From Utricularia gibba (taxonomy: Eukaryota; Streptophyta; Magnoliopsida; Lamiales; Lentibulariaceae), in the NCBI GenBank assembly GCA_002189035.1, contig NEEC01000015.1, positions 558,001-622,000 on the forward strand: a stretch of DNA of 64,000 bases, given 5' to 3'. The notes under the pieces are model-generated. The model ran no database searches. It had not been told where the DNA came from and saw nothing but the letters and a program-made list of their open reading frames with translations. A program made the position numbers and the translations under genes. Shown here piece by piece: positions 21,901 to 35,821 of the stretch. Within the stretch, counting starts at the first letter, position 1. Every line of letters starts with the position of its first letter.

Positions 21901-24900
21901 AGGTCCACTTGCTTCGCCTTGCTTGTAACTCAGAAGGACCACTTGCTAATTGTTTGCCTGATATCACCACTGAGCTCTTCGATATGGGGGTTGGTATTCC
22001 AATCCATTTAGTCAGAAATGACCACTTGTTTTATTTATCTCATGCATTTTATTCAATGCTAATCTGTTGCCAGATCATCTCAAAAACTATACACGATATG
22101 GCCACTGAACCATCTCCATCATTTGACAAGAGTTTTTACCATGTGTTTCGAAATAATATAGTAAGTTGGTCACCTTTTTTGTTGTCAACACCTCGCTTGG
22201 ATACTTTGAAAATTATGTAAATGATGGCGTCATTATACTTGAATTTAATTCTCAGAGTTCTTCAACTCTGTCACGCTTTTGGGGAGCTTCTTCCAACTAT
22301 GATGGCAAAAATTCATCAATTTCAAATTCTCGCTATCTTAATGACTTTGAGGAGCTTCAACCTCTAGGTTTGTGTTTATCCAGAACTAATGAGATATTAT
22401 AATTCGGTCAGAAACATAATATTCAGTCTCATATGAATAGCTTTCAAAATCTACATGTGATGCAGCTAGACTACAAACTCAGTCTACTCAATCTGCTATC
22501 CATCCTGAGCTTAACTTTTTCAGTTTCATTTTTTTAATCACCTTTGACAGGTCATGGTGGTTTTGGTCACGTTGTGCTTTGCAAAAATAAGATAGATGGT
22601 AGACAGTATGCTGTAAAGAAGATACGACTGAATGGTGATAGTGTACCTATTGATGATCGTATATTGAGGTCTGTATTTATGAATCATGACTCCTATTAGT
22701 GCTTGGCATGATATTTTCCAAAGCAATAATTGGCCACTTGCGCTTTCCTGTCAGTGTGTCTGTAACTCCTCTGCTAATTATTAGATTCTTTAGATCTGCT
22801 GCACCCAACTGACTGAAGAACTTTAACATTGCTAGCTTGAAGACATAATCATCAGATTTTTCTGATATGCAACTGTACAAGATGCTGCTGATTTGAAAAC
22901 TTGGCTGCTTTTTTGTATACCATGCCGGCTTCATTGAATATTATGAGCATAGCATACTTTGCCACACATCAGAGTAGTCCAAAATCTATCAATGTGAACC
23001 CTTTGTTGTGGATATATATTGCATTAGTTACACCTTTCTGCTGTTTTAGTCCTCTACATGATTATGATATTTTACACTTCATTTTTCAGAAAAAAAGTTT
23101 TCTGCAGCATATTCTCAGAACACATATTCATTTATGGTTCGGCTTTGTTGTAGGGAAGTAATGACTCTTTCACGCTTGCAGCATCAGCATGTTGTACGGT
23201 ACTACCAGGTTGAGTTGTAGGCCTTTCAATTGGCACCTTCTTTTCTGGCCTTTTCATGAAAATATTTTTTGTGTTCACTTGCCAGTATGAATGCTGTTAT
23301 ATCATTGGTTGTATACTTGAAGAATTTCATGCCACCCATGAAATTAAAATTCTTTAAGTTTCAGGCTTGGTATGAGCGGGGAGTTTTTATAAATCCCAGC
23401 ACTACTTCTTGGGATTCGAAAACAGGCATGAGTTCCAGTTTGGGCTTCAAGGACAGCATTTCTTTGGAACCATCTATACCTGAAAATAAGATTGAGTCAA
23501 CTTATCTCTATATTCAAATGGAATACTGTCCAAGGTAATTTCTGTGGAATTTCAAACTTTATTCACTTATTTAATGGCTGTATATTTCAGCTATGTGATT
23601 ATTTCTTATTGAAATAATAATATGGTTTACTTTAGGGTTTAGGGTTGGGACTGTTAATATAAGGACTATGTAGTTTTCAAATCTCTTTATTCAATTTTTG
23701 GTGTCACTCTAATTCAGGCTTGCATGTTTCTCTGAAGGACGCTGAGGCAAATGTTTGAATCTTATGGCAATCTGGATAAAGAGCTTGCTTGGCATTTCTT
23801 TCGCCAGATTGTTGAAGGTCTTGCTCACATTCATAGTCAGGGGATTATTCACCGTGACTTGACTCCTAATAACATCTTTTTTGATGCTCGTAATGACATC
23901 AAAATTGGTGACTTTGGTCTTGGTGAGATAATTTCTATCTTGCTGTGATTTTTTTAGGAACTCATAAATTGTGCTAAACAGTTTTCGTTCTTAATCATTT
24001 TAAACAAGAAGTGATCTTAGGAATTTCTGTCTTACGTTATTTATCACATTAATCCCTGTGGTGTGCCAATTTTTTTCTTATTTCTTACAGCCAAGTTCTT
24101 GAAGCTCGATCAGCTGGACCATGATGCTGATGCTAGCGAAACTGTTGGTGTATCAGTTGACGGTACTGGAAAAATTGGTACATATTTTTACACTGCACCT
24201 GAAATTGAGCAATCCTGGCCAAAGATTAATGAGAAGGTAGCATCAGTTTAACCATATGCTATAAAATACTTGTTATGAGCTGTCACATGTATTTACTCAT
24301 CAATTTTCCGGCAGGCTGACATGTACAGCTTAGGCGTCATCTTCTTTGAATTGTGGTATCCGTTTGGCACAGCAATGGAAAGACATGTTGTACTATCCGA
24401 TTTAAAGAAAGGGGAACTGCCTTCAGATTGGGTTAAAGAATTTCCTGAACAGGCATCCTTGCTACAACGTCTGATGTGCCCAATTCCATCTGATCGTCCA
24501 TCAGCAACTGAACTTCTTAAGAATGCCTTCCCACCTGAAATGCAGTATGAAATGCTTGATAGTAAGTTACATTTCATTATGTTTTGGTTCAGATTATGGA
24601 TTACTGTTTTAATCTTCTCTGAATTCATCGTTACTTTTTAAATATTGCCAGAGTTCCCTTTTTGTATCCTCTGATCAGTTGTCTGATGAACTCTTTTAAG
24701 CTTTTTTTATCTAGTATATCATATTAAAAAGTAATGCTTTTCCTATACTTGCAGATATATTACAAACCATTCATAATGCAGAAGATACAAGGATCTTTGA
24801 TAAACTTGTGTCTGCAATTTTTGATGAAGATAAGTTCACAGCTGAGCACAGCCCTGATCATGATGGGAGGCCAAAAACCTTTGAAGAAGACAAGTCATCA

Positions 24901-27545
24901 GTACCTTTAACAACTCAGAACACTCCTTATCGGGATCTGGCTGTTGATCATGCTAGAGAAATATGTAAAAGGCACTGTGCTGTTCATGTGGAGATCATTC
25001 CTATGAAAATATTAGGTTACCCCCAAAGAGGAAGCAGGTTTCACATTCTTTGTTAAGTCACCAATACAATTTTTTTTTAACAATTCTAATCTCGTTTCCT
25101 TTCTATTAATGGACTGAAAAATTTAGGAATTCTGTGAAACTACTAACCCGTGGAGGAGATATGGTTGAACTTTCCTATGAGCTGCGGTTACCCTTTGTGG
25201 ACTGGGTCATAAAAAATCAAGTAATGTAGACCATATATTAGTGCTTTATCCATCCTCTTTTATTCAATATCTTTTGTTCTTTTACAAAAATAACTGTGTA
25301 CATTTACGTTTAATTTTTGGTGTGTATAGTATGTTAAGCTTATGGTATTTTCATGCAGAAATCATTTTTTAGGCGTTACGAAGTATCTAATGTATATCGG
25401 AAGGCAATTGGCCACTCACCACCAAATCGTTACCTTCAGGTATTTTCTGCGATGGATGTGGGTAGATTGTTTAGGGCGAGTTTTTTCCCATTTGCAATAT
25501 GTTCTGGCTGTAGGTGGATTTCGATATTGTTGGAGGGAAAACAGCATTGACAGAAGCTGAGGTCATTAAGGTACAATACTTGTGCATTTCAGATATTCTG
25601 CAAGTAACAGTTGGGAAGAAGGTTGTACATTTACGATGATATGTTAGGAGCTTCAAATTATTTTGTTGGCATTGTAAAGTTGACTGATGATGGTAAACCC
25701 GAATTTTTGGTACAGACAACAATCGACATTGTCTCTCATTTTTTCAATCCCGAATCATGTGACATTCATCTAAATCATGGTGTCTTATTGGAAGCGATAT
25801 GGTCTTGGACGGGGATTAAGAGAGAAAAGAGACAAAAAGTGGCTGAGGTAGGATGAAGCTCTATATTTTCAATCATGGCAGTTGTTCCATTTTTTAACAT
25901 TTACTTCGTTGTAGCTTCTTTCACTTTTAGGGTCTTTGCGTCCCCAGTCCTCTGAAAGAAAGTCAAAATGGGTGGTGATTAGACGTCAACTTAAACAGGT
26001 TTCACATGAAGTTTCCCACAGCCAAAGCTTAGTTATTGATTGATGAGTGTGCTACAGCACTCTACTCCTGATTTCTACAGGAACTTGATCTTCCTGATGA
26101 TATTTTGAATAAATTACAAACAGTGGGACTAAGGTTCTGTGGGTCCGCAGATATGGCCCTACCCAGACTCAGGGGAGCCCTACCAGCTGGTAACTTTTTT
26201 TATAGCCTGTTGGAACTCTCAGCTTTCTAACATTAGTTTCCCCTCGGGAAAAGTAGTGTTGATTAATCTGAGTGTGCTATTCCAGATAAATCAACATGCA
26301 AAGCACTTGATGAGATATCAGAGCTTTTCAAATACCTGAGAATTTGGAAAATTGATGCACATGCGTTTCTTGATGCACTAATGCCTCCAACAGAATATTA
26401 TCATCGAAACTTGTATTTCCAGGTATTGTGTCCTTCTGTTCATTTGCTTTGAATAACTAAAGCCAAGATATGCCATGCATCTTTCATGTTGAGAGTGTGT
26501 AGTTCATGATTTATCCGTGTTTAATTTTTCCTATTTTTTGTATAAATACTTGATCACTCTTTTACGTAGGTGTACTTAAGCAATAACCATAAGTCAGCAT
26601 CACTGATGGAAGGAATTCTTCTGGCTGTTGGTGGTCGCTATGATTACCTGCTCCAGCAGATGGCAGCTTCTGAAAATGTAAGCTGGAGAAATCTTCCTTT
26701 GTCCAATTAAAAGTGCAGACAAGAATTTTAGATACTTCATGTATTTGAAAACATCAAACATTCCATGTCATGGTAATGATTTTATAAACTTGACTATGTA
26801 TGTTTTTGCAGAAAGCGTATCCTGGCGCTGTTGGGACAAGTGTCGCCCTGGAAACCATCCTTCTTTATTCTTCTGCTGATGGGAAACATTTTGGGTATCG
26901 TTCTTGCTCTCCCGTGATCCAGATTCTTCGTTATTGGGATTGCTGCTTTTTTCTCAAACTAAAAAGGAAAATATGTAGCAAAAAATGAGATTTTCATTTG
27001 CAATATCTTCGCTGATTCACCCTCATGATGCAGTAATGTCAGCAGAAATGATTCCGTGAATAACATTCTTGTTTGCTCGAGAGGAGGCGGTGGGTTGTTA
27101 GTTGAGCGCATGGAGCTTGTGGCTGAGCTGTGGGAAGAGAACATAAAAGTAAGTGCTACCTAGCCGCTGTGCTTGGGATATCTGCAGCAAAAATCGATCA
27201 TAATGAAGCAACATCCATCTTGCAGGCAGATTTCGTTCCCCTGCCTGATCCAAGCCTCACAGAACAATATGAATATGCAAATGAGCATGGTATCAAATGC
27301 CTCATCGTCATGACTGACTCAGACGTATTTCAGAAGGGTTTAGTCAAGGTTTTTCAATCAATGTTATTCCATTCTACACCGTTAACTCTCTGTGGCACTT
27401 ACGGCCTATTTCTTGTCATATGCACAACCGTTAGGTCCGGCACATGGAGATGAAAAGAGAGAAGGATGTCATGAGGACAGACATTGTCAAGTTTCTCTCC
27501 ATGGCTATATCTGCCAACTTCAGAAACCCCTCCATTTGGAACTAG
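18960..27545 (+). CDS. GCN2: eIF2alpha kinase GCN2
   Basis: Ser/Thr kinase that senses uncharged tRNA and phosphorylates eIF2alpha to slow translation under amino-acid or other stress. It is the only such kinase usually found in plants. Many small exons over 8.6 kb. The N-terminus [19 protein letters not shown] leads into an RWD domain ([15 protein letters not shown] at 19170-19220; [20 protein letters not shown] at ~20000). The kinase domain has [12 protein letters not shown] then [10 protein letters not shown] (about 22338-22590), YAVKKIRL (catalytic lysine), [24 protein letters not shown] and [14 protein letters not shown] (about 23845-24100), the insert-bounded [11 protein letters not shown], and [19 protein letters not shown] (24321). 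A histidyl-tRNA synthetase-like region follows ([46 protein letters not shown]), then the C-terminal [11 protein letters not shown] and [13 protein letters not shown] segments, ending FRNPSIWN* at 27545. All key kinase residues are present. I read no frame break, though exon edges are approximate. Confidence 0.93.
23631..23649. repeat. Short telomere-like repeat in a GCN2 intron
   Basis: TTTAGGGTTTAGGGTTGGG: two and a half plant telomere units (TTTAGGG) inside an intron between the MEYCPR and LRQMFESYG exons. Too short to imply a chromosome fusion; it could also act as a telo-box. Confidence 0.6.
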
Positions 27546-28466
27546 TTCGTCTCATCTCTCCACTTCCTGGCAAGGGCTGCCTGTAGCCCATTCCAACAGG
27601 GTAGCAGTTACTTCTATCACAGCATCCAAATACTCAGATACCCTTGAAACTCATTACCTGATTTGCTTTTTCTTCTCCACATTCATAGCATGGCTTCTTG
27701 GCGGTTGCCACTGGCATCAGCGGGGGCAATCCACCCAATTCCGTGAGGTCTGGCCCAGCAACCGAAGAGGTAGGTAGATCTCTCATGACGTTGTGGAGGC
27801 CTGTTTCTCACTGCAGTGTTGCAGAGTGCAATACAACTGTGTTTGTATACGTGGATTTTGGTTAAGCCTTGTGTGCTGGGTTCTTCAGGGATGATACGCT
27901 ATGCTTTTCGAAAACCTTAATTTTTGTAAAAATGCTTAGGCTGGATAATGAAGTTTTTGAAAGATGTTTTAAACTGTTCCAAACAGTTGAAATTTGCAAG
28001 CGGATTAGTAGGCTTGCATGTTTCTTGTTGCAGTTGGGGTAGATGAGAAAAACTGATGGGCTAATTGTACTAAATATATTCGACACGTCAAAAATTGGAG
28101 ATTAAATATATTTGATATATCAAAATTTGAAAACTAAATATATTAAGTATGTAAAATATAGGAACTACATATGACAATAGAGGATTACTAATGTTATTTT
28201 TATTAAACATTGAGGATTAATCGTACCAATTTTATGTTGTCTGATGCCTCAAATGGTAACTGAGAAAAAGGAATAATACAAAAATTAAGAACTCGCGTTT
28301 TTTTTTATTGTTTTACAAAAAGGGCAAAAAAGATATTATGACTTGTTAACTGCTGCAAAGTATATGTTCGAAAAGTCCAAAAGCAGGCATTTAAAATAAA
28401 AAGGTTTTTAGCCCTAGGGAGCTGGTGAGAAGAATTGTCCGTGCATCTATCTCGGTTGGGACGGAA
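27546..28466. other. Intergenic region, GCN2 to adenylate kinase
   Basis: About 0.9 kb. The first 300 bases are likely GCN2 3' UTR; a short coding-like stretch near 27690-27776 has no homology I recognise. It is AT-rich after 28060, with a 32-base tandem repeat listed separately. The end carries the adenylate kinase promoter. Confidence 0.5.
28069..28165. repeat. Degenerate 32-bp tandem repeat, three copies
   Basis: Units starting CTAAATATATT or TTAAATATATT occur at 28070, 28102 and 28134, each followed by a TCAAAAATTGGAGA-like segment that degrades from copy to copy. AT-rich intergenic minisatellite; possibly a retroelement remnant, but nothing else identifies one. Confidence 0.55.
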
Positions 28467-30026
<1,560 letters not shown>

Positions 30027-30457
30027 CACGCTGCCTTTTTTTTTTTGCTGGTCGGCCAATTGCTCAGTCACCTGCTGCTTCTGCTTCTCTGTTATTTCGG
30101 GATTCCGGATCATGGAACACACCATCAGATGTGTTCTTGAAATCGAATCGTATTCTGAACCTATCGATTTCTGATACAACGAGCTGAATAATGCGTCATT
30201 TTCATTCTGTTTTGTTTTCTCTAAAGTTCAAGTCCATTGATCTTAGACAAACAACTGCCGAGGAACAAACGCGAAAGCTGTTTATGGTCCACAAGTTTTT
30301 TCTCAGGTGGGTTGAATCGAACAACAAAGAAGCTACGAAATAGCATCTGAATATTATAACATATCCAAGATTCAGAGTAGAACGTTGAATTCTAGCGTGG
30401 CCCTGATGAGAGCAGCTACCTAGTAGCAGCAGTAGCAGTAGCAGGCAGTAGCTCAAA
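30027..30457. other. Convergent spacer, adenylate kinase and RPN7
   Basis: About 430 bases between the stop codons of two convergent genes, holding both 3' UTRs. A (CAG)n/(TAG)n-like imperfect triplet run occurs at 30420-30450. No gene is seen. Confidence 0.55.
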
Positions 30458-32511
30458 TCAAAGGTCAATAACGCGGGACAGCTTTTGGATGCGGTTCAGC
30501 AAGAAGTCTCCCTGCTTGATGGTAGCCTGATAAAGAGCATTCTTTGCATCCGGGCGATTGGTTTCCAGTACACCAGCCACTTTATCGATCCTGCAATGAA
30601 GCTTTCCGGCTGCGATGAACCGAGAAAGCTCCCTGGCACACGCCAAACAAACCCAACAGAGAGTGAGTGATAACAAAAAAAGGGGTTTTGCCGAATCCGA
30701 AATCGCATGAAAAGATGAATATTTGATCTCACATGTCAATGAAATCGACTGTAACACCAAAAGCATTAGCCATCGCCTCAATTGTAACGCTCTTGTAAGA
30801 TTCCAGGAACTGAGAGTAAACCACAGTCCTGACTTCCCTCATGTAAAACCGGTAGTGGGGATGCAAGTACCGGTCCAACTTGATATGTTCGGTCAAACCA
30901 GCTGAAAGACAAGCACGGAAAGAATGTTATATGCAGATGCAAGAACAACTACCTGTCACAAACATGCCCTCAAAACGCTCTTACATTAGAGACATGCGCT
31001 TATAAGAATATCGGATGACAACAGAACTTACAAAATGCTGAGAAAAAGGATTTGTACTGGCAGTCATAAAGTGCGTTCAGGAAGTCCGTCAAGTAGGGGA
31101 CTTTTCCAATAACTGTCAATATCTCAGGCGCATCCACAACCTGCCATGCATTATAATCACAAACAATTCGGCTGGTGACTCTGCTAATGCCTCAAGAGAG
31201 GGGTAAATGGAATCTGACAATGTGGAACAGAAAGCAGTGTTCTAACACAGCATTTTAAACTTATTACCTTTTGTTTAAGAGAAACTCTATCCAATGATAT
31301 GACACTTGTCAGCACAGTGTAGAATATGAACGTGTCATACGGAAAAAGCTCATATGTTGTGAAAGTAGAGATAGAGTCAAGGAAAAGGCTGGCAGCTTTC
31401 TTGAAATTGCGGGTTGACATGCAATACAATCCTTCATAAACCTTCAAACGATTCTTCCTCTCCCAGTCACCACCCTCTTCAAACAAGCTGTATTAATATG
31501 AAATGCATCAACGATGGTCTTAAGCTAATAAAACAACACAAGGAAGACAGCATCTTCGGCATTCAAGTTAGAGCAGGTGTAAGTAAAAGAGAGCATCTTT
31601 GTCTCATCTCACTTCTTTGCTTTTTCGATGCTTTTTGAAATTAGGTTGAAATCCATGTCAAAGAAGCCCATTTGTAGAGTGTGAAAAACCAAGTCCATCT
31701 TTTGCCCAACAGCAACAGTCTTGGTTTCCGTTATTTTGAGTTGTTCCAGTGCCTTCTCCTAAAATGTAAAATATTCTTGATGACTATTCAGGGGTATCTG
31801 AAGGGAAAGCAAAAAATGACGAATGTCTATGTACCTTGTCACCAATTTTAATGAAGAATAAGGACTTAGCTAATTGAGCTTCCCTAACTTCACTTTCTCC
31901 CAAATTCTCTTCAGCATCAGCAATCCTGATTCATTCAGACAAAGGAAACAAGAATATAAAAACAATTTGCATCCTAATAAGTATAGCAACTCAAATGTTT
32001 CAAAAACATCAAACAAAAACATGCCATATGCCATCAAGTCTGCAAACGTGAAGAAAAAGGGGCATCTAATGTTGAACCCCATTTCAGTGTTAACGGACAC
32101 AGGCTCAAAAATCTCAACAAGAAAGAGCCTACAAAGAACATCGAACCCAACCAACTGTTTATTGACTCACTTTTCGTCAAGCTTTTTCAACTCATCCTCA
32201 ATCTTCGCCCGCATTTCGTCAAGCGCCTTCTGGTCCAAATCCAGCACCTTGTTCGCCAATAGGGTTTCGTATAGCGGCGCCATATCTACAAAACCAGCAA
32301 TCCCATATCACAAGAATGACACTGAAGGAAACTTGTAACAAAAGCAGAAACAAAGAATAAGAATGACACCGTTGGCGCGGATGAAATCGAAAGCCTCATC
32401 TCGAAGGCGAACTTTCTCGATATCGTCTACATCGTTCTGATTCAAAAGGAATAGCTTGTGCGCCAGCAATAGCTGCGGCTGTTGCTTCCCTTCTTCACTT
32501 TCCATCGACAT
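30458..32511 (-). CDS. RPN7: 26S proteasome regulatory subunit RPN7 (PSMD6)
   Basis: Lid subunit of the 19S regulatory particle, needed for lid assembly and deubiquitination-coupled degradation. Reading leftward from 32511: [20 protein letters not shown] and [17 protein letters not shown]; then [19 protein letters not shown] (about 32286); [20 protein letters not shown] (about 31920-31860); [40 protein letters not shown] and [19 protein letters not shown] (31486-31330); [15 protein letters not shown] (about 31140); the PCI-domain part with [20 protein letters not shown] (about 30860-30800); and [14 protein letters not shown], then [20 protein letters not shown] and the stop after [14 protein letters not shown]-like helical repeats followed by a PCI domain. 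The first-versus-second Met (MSME or ME) is undecided; I used the first. Confidence 0.94.
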
Positions 32512-34033
32512 CTAGAAAGCTCAATCAAGCAGCGGGATTTCTTCAGGCAGGAGAAACGTCTGCAAAATTCTACCAGTAATCGAACCATCACGTATTTTGT
32601 GAACCAGCCCCAACGGGCCTCGGCCCATACATGTTTTGGGCCTTTACACTAAACTCCAATTGGGAGCGAGGCTTTCTAGTTTCCAACAAACAGCATTGGA
32701 GAGCATGGGTAGGACTTACACCAAATGGGTTGACCCGGTTTCCACCTGGTCTATCCAAAAATAAACAAAGAAGATAAATAAAAAATCAATTAATCCCGTA
32801 CAAGATTTTTTCCTAAGGTAAAAACATAAAACCATGAAGATTTATATTGAGTACACATCAAACAATATCATATAATAAAATGGAATCATGATAGTTGGTA
32901 TCAAAACAAAATTAACTTTTTGAAATAATGAATTGATGATTTGGTTGAAGAGTTAGTGAATGATTTAGTTACCTTAGGAAAAAAATATTCTATAATTGAT
33001 TTTAATGTAATTAAAAATTCTAATAAAATGAAAACTGATATATATTTTGAAATATTTTTTTAAAAAATAACTATTATAGAATTGATTGATGTTTGAAGTG
33101 ATAAAAATAAAAATTGATTTTTATAAATAAATAAAATATTTAATCATACTTATTAATAATCATATTTTACAAAAGTAAATTTTTACTTTGATCCTTAAAA
33201 CCAATTGTTCTTGTGTTGTTAACTGAAAATTTGTAGAGTTATAGCCCATATAAGTATAATGAAATTTTGATAAAAAAATAGTATTTATTTTTTAAAAAAT
33301 ATTACTTATAATTATTTATTAACAAATAGATATAATAATAACTTAATTTCTCAATATTGATACTTAGAAAACAATTATGCGTGATAAACTACACATACAT
33401 TATTTAGTACAATTAAATTGATTTTCAAAAAATAAATCAGATATATATATATATATTTATTTATTTATTTATTTAAAATTTAAAATCAATTTTACGAAAA
33501 TAGAATTGATTTTAGTAGAATAATATTGATTTTCAAACTCCTCCTCTCTACAAAATTTTCATCCTTAATCTTCACATGATTTGAAATTCAGATCATTTAT
33601 AAGAAAATTAATTATTCTCAATATTAGTTTTTGTATTAATACTTGGGGATATAAATGAAATAGTCCTATCTGCAAATGACGCCATATAATTTGTTTTTGT
33701 TAGGACAAGGTGGCCGTTGAAATTGAGGAACGCCTTTTGAATATGAAAAAAGCATTCGACCATCTTGCGAATCAGGAGCGCACGTATAACGAGGGATCCG
33801 AATCTCTCCTCGACGCCACACACAAGCTTTTCCCTTCTTCCTCCTCACTCGCCTCGCGCTCGCCCCGCCCGTTATGAATGAGAGCGTCAAAAGGCGGAGT
33901 ACATGGGCAACCAGACCAAATCGTACGTTGCAACGCCCGCCCTGCCAGCTTCTGCCCCTCCAAATTCCGAATCCAAATCCAACACCACACCACGTGATCG
34001 ATCCATTTCATACGCATTCCCTCCTCCGGTGGT

Positions 34034-34052
34034 TAACACACACACACACACA
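34034..34052. repeat. (AC)n microsatellite
   Basis: About nine AC dinucleotides in the spacer upstream of WOX1, in a window free of genes. Confidence 0.85.
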
Positions 34053-34867
34053 CCATCGGATGATCATTGTAAACAATCCCTTGCTCTGAGTTCAAATGGC
34101 TTCTTTCTTCAATTATCAAATTGGCTTCGAAAAAGGGGCAGCAGAATACAATGCATTGAATTGAAATGTCGGGATTATTATAATAATAATTAATGTGTGA
34201 GACCACACCCCCAAGTGGAAAAATAAAAATCGTGTGGTCACTGTGCAACAAAGTGGATGTTGGAAAATAAACTTGTAGGGCACCAAATGTGCAGACCCCA
34301 CAACCTATTTACCACTAGGGCACTACTACTCTCTTTTTCTGCACCCTACCTGCCTCCACCTCCATATACTATATATTTTAAAAATAAATACTCAAAAAAG
34401 AATTTATGGGTGTATTTTATTGTAAAAAATAATGAATTGTGTAAAAAAGATAATGATTTAAATTTAATTTAAATTGCTGAAAATAAACAAATATCAAATT
34501 TATCTGACTCTGCGCCACCTTTTTTTTTATCTTATGAGTCAATCAATTAAATTGTTCCTATGAAGATATTATATAATATTCCCCACTGACACTGAAATTT
34601 CTTGAATTTCGAAAACAAATGAAAAAAACAAAGCACAGTTGCATGGCTCTTCAGCCCTACAAAAGGCTACCCACGAATGTCGGATTTAGTTACAATATTT
34701 TATTTGTTTATCATAATAAGTAATTATTTTTTAAAATGATCAAGCACACTGCGGGAGTGCGTACGGATATAGAAATCACGAGCGCACATTATATTCTATT
34801 TTCGATCTTAATACGCGCATTATTATAAATATTTTCGATTTCTTGTGGACCGCCACTTTCAAAACTA

Positions 34868-34888
34868 ATGTGTGTGTGTGTGTGTGTG
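34868..34888. repeat. (TG)n microsatellite
   Basis: About ten TG dinucleotides, 0.8 kb downstream of an (AC)n run and so potentially base-pairing with it in a single strand. Confidence 0.85.
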
Positions 34889-35116
34889 CTTTTTATAAAT
34901 ATTGCAAAGGAACCCCTAAAGTTTTAGCACTTTCCTTTCTCCTATGTGAACATTTTTGAAAATTAATCATCCTGATTATTTCTTTCATATAAAAAGATAA
35001 TTTTTTTTTACACATACAATGATTATTTTTATAATGTACTAAAACTAGTATGATTAATTTTCTAATTAATCCAAGATTTGAGTGTTGTGATATAAAAAAA
35101 AAAAAGAAAAAGGAAA

Positions 35117-35141
35117 GGGGGCGGGTGGGCGGGCGGGCGGG
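35117..35141. other. G-quadruplex-capable G-tract block
   Basis: Six runs of three or more G separated by single C or T bases, directly after a long A-rich purine run (35090-35116). It fits the G3+N1-7 four-tract rule for an intramolecular G-quadruplex on the plus strand. It lies about 680 bases upstream of the WOX1 start codon. Confidence 0.7.
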
Positions 35142-35399
35142 CAGTTCGGATATTGAGTTTAAAGTGTGAAAGTAACGGGACATGCAGAGGCGGCATTAAA
35201 TGGCGGTGCTGATGAGGCCTATCATAACCCTCATCATCGTCACGTCGCCTTCTTCCCCACAACTCCCTTCTCTGTCCCCATTTTTTCACTATTCAGTATT
35301 CACCGCCTTCCAGATTTGTTCTTCGAATCCATCCTGTATTTCAATGTGTCCGTACGAGTCAATTAGTTACTCACTGACGCGCATTATTGTCGAGTTTAT

Positions 35400-35421
35400 A
35401 TGGATGGATGGATGGATGGAT
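35400..35421. repeat. (GGAT)n microsatellite
   Basis: Five tandem GGAT/TGGA tetranucleotides upstream of WOX1, followed within 150 bases by an imperfect (GAT)n tract at about 35520-35550. Confidence 0.8.
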
Positions 35422-35821
35422 AAATTGGTGGATGAAAAATATAAATATTATTTTTTATTTATTTGTTTTGTGTGAATGGGGAGGAAGAAATGGGTAGAGT
35501 AGAATGGAGTTGGTACAATAATGATAACGATAATGATGACGATGATGATAGATCTGCGGTCAGTGTATTTTGCTCTTTGTTTCATTTTCAACCAACACCT
35601 GGATTCCTTTTTCTTTTATTTGTTTGCTTCCCTTTCGCCTGATTGTCTCCATTGTTCAATCTCTATCTCATTCTGCTCCAGGAATTTCCCTCCCTTTTTC
35701 CCCCACTGTTTCTTTCGCTCCGTCGCTGTTGCCCAATTAATATCCGGAGCCGGATCGCCTTCATATATAGACGACTTTTGGAAGTGGGTTTCTACCACCA
35801 TTTGGGGACCTTTCTACGCAA

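Larger units (their letters stand above)
32512..35821. other. Divergent intergenic region, RPN7 to WOX1
   Basis: A 3.3 kb gene-free stretch. The part from 32760 to 33650 is over 75 percent A+T without coding potential. Short open frames at 33.7-34.2 kb on both strands have no recognisable content. Simple repeats, a G-rich block and ATGATG-rich sequence, listed separately, lie in the last 1.8 kb and presumably form the WOX1 upstream regulatory region. Confidence 0.6.

Noticed and set aside
32896-32907. TGGTATCAAAAC, resembling the initiator-Met tRNA primer-binding site of LTR retrotransposons (TGGTATCAGAGC)
   Set aside because: Two mismatches, no LTR pair and no gag-pol remnant nearby; not enough to call an element.
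33666-34251. Several 60-96 codon open frames on both strands
   Set aside because: They overlap each other, contain simple-repeat translations (TH)n or (VC)n, and match no family.
35616-35801. Minus-strand frame upstream of WOX1
   Set aside because: Lies in the probable WOX1 5' leader, charged low-complexity, no homology.
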